Origin: Flavobacterium sp. YO12
GTDB lineage: Bacteria > Bacteroidota > Bacteroidia > Flavobacteriales > Flavobacteriaceae
Length of the DNA: 49,302 nt
Assembly (NCBI RefSeq): GCF_004119495.1
Contig: NZ_NRQU01000033.1
Coordinates: 1 to 49,302, forward strand
Direction of reading: 5' to 3'
Part shown: positions 43,435 through 49,302 of the stretch, piece by piece
How positions within the stretch are numbered: position 1 is the first letter of the stretch
Layout: each line of letters starts with the position of its first letter
Position numbers and translations under genes: made by a program
Notes under the pieces: generated by a model
The model's database searches: none
What the model saw: only the letters and a program-made list of their open reading frames with translations
What the model was told of the DNA's origin: nothing

Positions 43435-44353
43435 TGTATTTGATATTTAAATTAATGATGAGAATGGATAAAATTCCGAAGAACAAAATAAATTTTAAAA
43501 CAGTACTTAAATGCTGAAAATCCTTTTTTGACTTTGCGCTGAATACTTTTACGATAAAATAAAGTAAAGGTGCTAAAACAAAAAGAAATGCATAAATGGT
43601 AACAATAAAAAGATGGTTTTGAACAAAATAAGTATTAATATAAAGTAACGATAATATAAACGGAATTATGGCACAGGCTAATGCAATTTTAGCTGCTCTG
43701 CTAATACCAATTGCAATTGGTAAAGTATTCATTCCTTGATTATAATCGCCATTTACATCTTCAATATCTTTAACTATCTCGCGAATAAAATTAATCATAA
43801 AAGCAAAGAGGGCGTAGTCTATTAAAATCGAAAATAAACTGGCCATTTGTGCTTGATTTTCTGAATTTACGACAGGAAAAAGATCAAAGATTCCAATAAT
43901 AAGAACACTTACAGAAAGGAGTGCAGCAACAACAAAATTACCCAAAATCATAATCTGCTTTAAAGTAGTTGCATAAAAGTAAAGTAGTGCAGCTATTAAA
44001 ATAAAAAGTGATGCAAAACTAGGACGCAAAATAATATTTGACAACAAAAAACCTATTGCAACACCGGAAATATTAAGACCAATATAAATATTGTATGCTG
44101 CAGTTTCTGAAATTCCTTTTCCAATAACCACATCATTTGGTTTGTTTATAGTATCTGTTGCAACATCGTAAATATTGTTTATTACATAACCTGCAGCAGC
44201 CAATAAAACGGTACTTAAAACCAAAAGTCCGTATTGCCAGTCAGATAAAGCCAAAGGAATATCCTGTTCTTTTAAAAAAGCATAACGAAATAAAACCTGC
44301 ATAAAAGCAAGCATTAGTAGATTTTTATATCGAATGAGTTTTAGGTATTTCAT
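43427..44353 (-). CDS. UbiA-family prenyltransferase
   Basis: Integral membrane prenyltransferase of 308 residues with about eight helices. The first Asp-rich motif is NNIYDVATD (59-67) and the second DIEDVNGDYNQG (near 205). In Flavobacteria this gene beside maf is usually annotated as geranylgeranylglycerol-phosphate geranylgeranyltransferase, but the acceptor cannot be read from the sequence; quinone or lipid precursors are both possible. It is followed by overlapping maf. A repeat-filled gap separates it from the upstream phosphatase gene. Confidence 0.9.
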   Translation of the reverse strand: MKYLKLIRYKNLLMLAFMQVLFRYAFLKEQDIPLALSDWQYGLLVLSTVLLAAAGYVINNIYDVATDTINKPNDVVIGKGISETAAYNIYIGLNISGVAIGFLLSNIILRPSFASLFILIAALLYFYATTLKQIMILGNFVVAALLSVSVLIIGIFDLFPVVNSENQAQMASLFSILIDYALFAFMINFIREIVKDIEDVNGDYNQGMNTLPIAIGISRAAKIALACAIIPFILSLLYINTYFVQNHLFIVTIYAFLFVLAPLLYFIVKVFSAKSKKDFQHLSTVLKFILFFGILSILIINLNIKYNA

Positions 44354-44365
44354 TTTTTTGGAGAT

Positions 44366-44490
44366 TCTGAGTGGCTAAGATGCTAAGATTCTAAGGCTTT
44401 TTTTAAAGGTTCAAAGAGGCAGAGAGGCAAAGGTTCAGAGATTTTATTGAACGTAAACTGTGACTGAATACTTCGACTGCAAACTGAGCA
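44366..44490. repeat. Composite of three short repeat types between the phosphatase and UbiA genes
   Basis: Three patterns stand side by side: GTGGCTAAGATGCTAAGATTCTAAG (44371-44395 region), then AAAGGTTCAAAGAGGCAGAGAGGCAAAGGTTCAGAG (44405-44440), then AACTGTGACTGAATACTTCGACTGCAAACTGAG. The second belongs to the family at 22279-22491. There is no gene here. Confidence 0.65.
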
Positions 44491-45018
44491 CTAATCATGC
44501 TTTCCATTAAAATACTCCATCCATTTACCTTGCACTTTCATAACTTGCTCAATAACGTCTCGTGCGGCACCTTTTCCACCTTTTACATGCGAAATATAAC
44601 GGCAGATTTTTTTAATTTCAGGAACTGCATCTTGTGGAGAGGCAGGTAAACCAACTAATTTCATTACATGATAATCTGGAATATCATCTCCCATGTATAA
44701 GACCTGTTCTGGTTTGATATTATTTGCTTCTGTATACTCTTTAAATGTTTTAACTTTATCAGGAGTTCCTAAATGAATATCGGTAATTCCTAAATTTTGA
44801 AGTCTCACTCGAACGCCTTCGTTGCTTCCGCCAGAAATAATACAAACATTATAACCGCTTTCTACAGCTGCTTTCATCGCATAACCATCACGAATATTCA
44901 TTGTGCGAAGAATTTCTCCTTCTGTGGTTACAAAAACGGAACTGTCTGTAAGCACGCCATCAACATCAAAAATAAATGTTGTAATGTCGTTCATCATTTC
45001 TTTATAACTTTTTGCCAT
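44491..45018 (-). CDS. KdsC-like HAD phosphatase
   Basis: A 175-residue cytoplasmic HAD phosphatase of the KdsC type (3-deoxy-manno-octulosonate-8-phosphate phosphatase), a step in the KDO branch of lipopolysaccharide synthesis. Motif I is FIFDVDGVLTD with Asp18 and Asp20, motif II is the Ser in CIISGG, and motif III/IV is Lys (TPDKVKTF) and GDDIPDYHVM. The length suits the tetrameric KdsC family. It overlaps the end of the DUF2520 gene by 17 bases. Substrate assignment is by family. Confidence 0.88.
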   Translation of the reverse strand: MAKSYKEMMNDITTFIFDVDGVLTDSSVFVTTEGEILRTMNIRDGYAMKAAVESGYNVCIISGGSNEGVRVRLQNLGITDIHLGTPDKVKTFKEYTEANNIKPEQVLYMGDDIPDYHVMKLVGLPASPQDAVPEIKKICRYISHVKGGKGAARDVIEQVMKVQGKWMEYFNGKHD

Positions 45019-45763
45019 TATTCTCTATAGATTGTGTTAGTATTTTATAAATATTCTTTTGATTTTCATCTGTTATAAACTCCAAATGTGCATTTGTTGT
45101 TACTGAATCACGGCGTATTGCAGGACCAGTTTGTGCACCAATCGGGTCTAAGGTTTTAATTTTATCGGCAGTTTCCTGAATTAAAGGTTTTAAAACTTCA
45201 AACGGAACATGATGTTCGTCACAGATTTCTTTTCCTATTTGATATAGATGATTCGTGAAATTATTAACGAAAACAGCCGCTACATGCAATGCTTTTCGCT
45301 GTTCTGAACTAATTGCAAAAACAGCATTTGAAATGCATTTTGCAGTAGTTTCTAAGATCGCATAATCTTCTTGATTTTCAGCTTCTAAACAAATTGGAAT
45401 TATAGAAAAATCGACTTCTTTACTTTTAGAAAATGTCTGCAGCGGATAAAAAACGCCTTTTCTGTTTTTTGAATCTAAAATGTCGATTGAAGTAGTACCG
45501 GAAGTATGAACAACTAATTGATTCTTAAAAGGTAATTGCTTTGAAACTTCTGAAATTGCAGTATCAGAAACTGAAATAATGCATAAATCTGTTTCTTTTA
45601 AAATCGAAAATTCGGTTACGATTTTTTCTGAATCAATAATAGAATTCAAAGCTTCTTTTTTTCTGGAAAACACCTGTACAATTTCAACAAGATTACTTGC
45701 AGAGAACGCTTTTATTAAATGTTGAGCGACATTTCCAGAACCAATTATCGTTATTCGAATCAT
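45002..45763 (-). CDS. Rossmann-like/DUF2520 domain protein
   Basis: A 253-residue cytoplasmic protein with a dinucleotide-binding start (ITIIGSGNVAQHLIKAFS) in an F420-oxidoreductase-like Rossmann fold (about 1-125). The C-terminal DUF2520 domain follows (about 130-250, RKALHVAAVFVNNFTNHLYQIG ... PLIQETADKI). It resembles reductases such as ketopantoate reductase, but the reaction is unknown. It is the first gene of a minus-strand run and overlaps the KdsC-like gene. Confidence 0.88.
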   Translation of the reverse strand: MIRITIIGSGNVAQHLIKAFSASNLVEIVQVFSRKKEALNSIIDSEKIVTEFSILKETDLCIISVSDTAISEVSKQLPFKNQLVVHTSGTTSIDILDSKNRKGVFYPLQTFSKSKEVDFSIIPICLEAENQEDYAILETTAKCISNAVFAISSEQRKALHVAAVFVNNFTNHLYQIGKEICDEHHVPFEVLKPLIQETADKIKTLDPIGAQTGPAIRRDSVTTNAHLEFITDENQKNIYKILTQSIENNGKKL

Positions 45764-46069
45764 ATCGCAAAATTAGTATTATTTTTTTTAAACTTAATTG
45801 ACATAATAAAGTTTTGCCACAGATTATGCTGAATAGAATGATTTTCGATCGATTATTTTTTTACAATTAAACTTTTAAATCGCCTAATCTGCAGTAGATA
45901 AAATAGCAAATATTCTACATCTGTACTTTTGTAAAGCTAAGCGTACATTTTTGTCAATATGATTAAATTTGACGCTCTTTATTTGGTTTTTATTAACAAA
46001 ATAGCCCTACTGCTAATCAACATTTTTAAGTACTTTTGTGGCACTTTTATACAATGTAATTCCTTAAAA
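45764..46069. other. Gene-free gap of 306 bases between divergent genes
   Basis: The gap holds a CCACAGATT-type repeat unit (GCCACAGATTATGCTGA, 45816-45832), AT-rich sequence and a promoter for the cytochrome c assembly gene (46031-46038). An open frame runs back from 46070 to 45959, but its residues do not resemble the family. I see no RNA gene. Confidence 0.6.
46031..46038 (+). promoter_or_regulatory. -7 box before the ResB/CcsA gene
   Basis: TACTTTTG fits TAnnTTTG and stands 31 bases before ATG 46070. It lies inside the frame that would start at 45959, supporting the downstream start. No TTG -33 element is clear at 17-23 bases. Confidence 0.5.
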
Positions 46070-49000
46070 ATGGATAAAAAAATATTCTCTTTTTTGTTTT
46101 CTACACGATTAATGGCCGTTCTTTTTTTAGCATTTGCAATCGCAATGGGTATTGGAACTTTTATCGAAAGTAAGTATAATACCGATACTGCCAGAATTTT
46201 AATTTACAATACATGGTGGTTTGAAGCTATAATGGTTGTTTTCATGCTTAATTTCTTCGGAAATATAAAACGTTATCAATTATTAAAGAAAGAAAAATGG
46301 GCTACTTTATTGCTTCACCTTGCTTTCGTTTTTATCCTTTTAGGTGCTTTTATCACTCGTTATATCAGTTATGAAGGAATGATGCCTATCCGTGAAGGGG
46401 CAGCCGAGAATCAAATTTATTCAGACAAAACATTTATTACCGTTTTTGCTGATGGCGAATATAAAGGTGAAATGAAACGCAGGGTTTTTGATAAAAGTCT
46501 TTTGCTATCTCCTGTAACCAATAACAATTTTACACTTTCTGGTAAATTTGACGAAACTCCTTTTGAGGTAAGTTACGTAAACTACATTATGGGAGCTAAA
46601 GAAATGATCAAACCAGATCCCAAAGGAACACTTTATTTAAAGTTAGTTGAAGCTGGAGCAGGCGGACGTGAAGAGCATTTCTTGAAAGATGGTGAAGTAC
46701 AAAACATTCACAATGTATTATTTGCTTTAAACAAACCAACTGACGGCGCCATCAACATTAATACAACTGGTGAGCAATATACCATTCAAACTCCATTTGA
46801 AGGAGAATTTATGAGAATGGCCGATAAATTAAAAGGTGCTGTAACTAAAGATAATGTACAGCCTTTAATGATGCGTTCTTTATATAGTATTGGCGACATT
46901 CGAATTGTGTTTCCAGATCCAGCCGTTAAAGGTGTTGTTGATTATGAATCTAGCAACGACTTCAAAGCAAAATCTCATACAGACGCTTTAATTGTAAAAG
47001 TAAAAGCTGACGGTGAAGAAAAAGAGGTTAGACTTTTAGGCTCTAAAGGAAGTATAGGGGAGCCTCAAACCGTAAAAATTGGAAAAATAGAATACAGCTT
47101 ATTCTTTGGCAGTAAAGCTTATGTTTTACCTTTTAAAGTAAGATTGAATGATTTTATCGCTACGAAATATCCAGGAACAGAAAAAAGTTATTCTGCTTTT
47201 GAAAGTAAAGTAACCGTTTTAGATTCTACAGAAACTTTTGATGCTGATATTTATATGAATCACGTTTTAGATCATAAAGGATATCGTTTTTTCCAATCTT
47301 CATTTGATCCGGACGAAAAAGGAACTGTACTATCTGTAAACCATGATTTTTGGGGAACTTCAATTACTTATTTTGGCTACTTTATGTTATATCTGGGATT
47401 AATGGCAATTATGTTTACCAAACATTCTCGTTTTGCCGATTTAAAACGCAAATTGGAAGTTGTAAAAAAGAAAAAAGAAAAATTTATCACGATCTTAGTT
47501 TTAATGATTAGTTTGAGTGGTTTTGCTCAAGCACCTCATGTTCATACACCAGGAGACAATCACAATCATGATCATAATCATACAGCAGATCCAAATGATC
47601 ATGCAAATCACGTAACAGCTCCACCAAGTAAAAAACAATTAGACTCTTTATTGTCTATTTACAAAGCACCGACAGCACATGCCGCAAAATTTGGGCGTTT
47701 GATTATTCAAGATGCTGGAGGTAGAATGAAACCTGTTAATACCTTTTCTTCAGAATTACTAAGAAAAGTAAGTCACGACGATACGTATAACGGAATGAAC
47801 TCTGATCAGGTATTATTGTCTATGACGCAATATGCACAAGTTTGGATTCAGGTTCCTATAATCTATATCAAATCTGGAAATGACAGTATTCGTAAAATTA
47901 TTGGAGTAGATAAAGAAGCCAAAGCGGTTGCATTTGTTAACTTTTTTGATGCAAACGGAAACTATAAACTTTCTCCATATTTAGATGCAGCTTACAAAGC
48001 GGCAAATCCAAATCAGTTTGAGAAAGATTTTATTGAAACAGATAAAAAAGTAAATTTAATGGAGTCTGCTTTAAGCGGAAGCATTTTGAAAATTTTCCCT
48101 GTCCCAAATGATCCAAATCATAAATGGGTTTCTTATTTAGAACGTGAAAATGCAGGTTTAAAAGGAATGGATTCTACTTATGTAAAGCAAATTTTACCTC
48201 TTTATTTTAGTGCATTAAACAATGCTTCTATTTCTAAGAATTGGGATACTGCCGATCAATTAGTAGAAAGTCTTAATGGTTTTCAAAAGAAATTTGGCGC
48301 TAAAGTTCGTCCAAGCGAACAAAAAATTGATGCCGAAATTGCATACAATAAATATGATGTTTTTAAAGGATTGCCTTATTGGTATATCACAGTGGCGAGC
48401 TTGATGTTTATATTTATTATTGTCAATATTTTCTTTGAAAAAAAATGGCTTCGTATTACAATAAACGCATTCCATATCATGGTGGGCTTGCTATTTGCTC
48501 TTCATACATTAGGATTAATAGCACGTTGGTATATTTCTGGTCACGCACCTTGGAGTAATGCTTACGAGTCTATTGTATATGTAGCTTGGTCAACAATGTT
48601 CTTTGGTTTGGCTTTTGATAGAAAATCGAAACTTACTGTTGCTTCATCTGCATTTGTTACAGCTATGATTTTGATGGCGGCATATATGAACTGGATTGAT
48701 CCAGAAATTGCAAACTTACAACCAGTTCTTAACTCGTATTGGTTAATGATTCACGTTGCAGTTATTGTAGGTAGCTATGGTCCAACTGCATTAGGAATGA
48801 TTCTAGGTTTTGTAGCATTAGTATTGATTTTCTTTACAACTGAGAAAAACAAGCTAAAATGGAATTAAACATTAAAGAGATAACTTATATCAACGAAATG
48901 TCTTTAACTATTGGTCTTATCATGCTAACGATTGGAAACTTTCTAGGTGGACAATGGGCAAACGAAAGTTGGGGACGTTACTGGGGATGGGATCCAAAAG

Positions 49001-49302
49001 AAACTTGGGCTTTAATTTCTATCATGCTTTATGCGTTTGTAATTCATGCTCGATTTGTTCCAGCTTTACGTGGAAAATGGTTCTTTAATTTGATGAGTAT
49101 GTTTGCGTTTGTTTCTATTTTATTTACATATTATGGAGTAAACTTCCATTTAGTTGGTCTGCATTCCTACGCAAGTGGAGAAGCACATTCACTAAGTTGG
49201 GTTTACTATTGCTTAGGTACAATTTCTCTAATTGGAGCAATAACATATCCAAAATACCGCAAGTATTATAAAACCAAGAAAAAAAATAAAGACAAAAAAA
49301 AG
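46070..49302 (+). pseudogene. ResB/CcsA fusion cytochrome c assembly protein (frameshifted as given; cut by window edge)
   Basis: System II cytochrome c synthetase that carries heme across the membrane and joins it to apocytochrome. The ResB part (about 1-460) opens FLFSTRLMAVLFLAFAIAMGIGTFIES. A second hydrophobic stretch (ITILVLMISLSGFAQ) is followed by a His-rich run (HVHTPGDNHNHDHNH), then the CcsA part. At 48866-48868 the frame stops. The family's heme-handling WWD block (GRYWGWDPKETWA) follows in another frame up to the window edge. One added A in 48845-48852 rejoins them. ATG 46070 fits the family; the frame upstream of it does not. A broken essential gene argues for an assembly error. 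Confidence 0.88.

Noticed and set aside
45959..46069. Longer N-terminus for the ResB/CcsA protein
   Set aside because: The added 37 residues do not resemble the family start, and a TACTTTTG -7 box lies within them; ATG 46070 begins the conserved sequence.

Overview
The window is an AT-rich piece of a Bacteroidota chromosome, most likely Flavobacterium. The protein families point that way: an acyl-CoA oxidase-like dehydrogenase of about 750 residues, a DUF6377 regulator, a ResB/CcsA fusion, and UbiA next to Maf. So do secreted proteins with AQ-type signal cleavage sites, several -7 boxes of the form TAnnTTTG, and weak or absent Shine-Dalgarno sites. It reads as ordinary chromosome. I see no phage, transposase, CRISPR array, rRNA or tRNA.

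Layout, left half. 1-270 is the tail of a GNAT acetyltransferase. 325-2387 is a TetR regulator and its MFS drug exporter, each preceded by nearly the same 18-bp palindromic operator. A Qnr-like pentapeptide protein (minus) and aspA follow, then two outer-membrane barrel proteins. 6869-10887 holds an OmpR-type response regulator, its histidine kinase, a USP-like protein and a bestrophin-type channel. A MocR-type regulator diverges from an EamA/RarD permease at 12.4 kb. Next come an acyl-CoA dehydrogenase and a carbohydrate block: DUF6377 regulator, GH3 beta-glucosidase, DUF1349 protein and an acyltransferase.

Middle. An ArsR regulator and an OYE-family reductase form a minus-strand operon with an inverted repeat inside its promoter. 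Then come a TlpA-like thioredoxin with a translationally coupled membrane protein, a small barrel protein, and a ChrB-domain/AraC fusion beside an unrecognised gene. An AraC regulator precedes two tandem cupins, and a second AraC regulator precedes a secreted amidohydrolase.

Right half. Minus-strand genes run from 32.5 to 45.8 kb. They include a 4HB sensor-like membrane protein, a DoxX-like protein, a PIG-L deacetylase operon with a 35-residue membrane peptide and a sodium/solute symporter, a POTRA barrel protein, AI-2E permease, MscS channel, Maf, UbiA, a KdsC-like phosphatase and a DUF2520 protein. A plus-strand ResB/CcsA cytochrome c assembly gene runs off the right edge.

Most important caveat. 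At least six genes (tetR, the MFS exporter, a D15-like barrel, DUF1349, a small barrel protein and resB/ccsA) are broken by an apparent one-base deletion in or beside a short A or T run. Adding the base back restores family-typical sequence each time. This looks like indel error in the assembly rather than real gene decay, so their full extents are given here. Three families of short dispersed repeats occupy the gene-free gaps.
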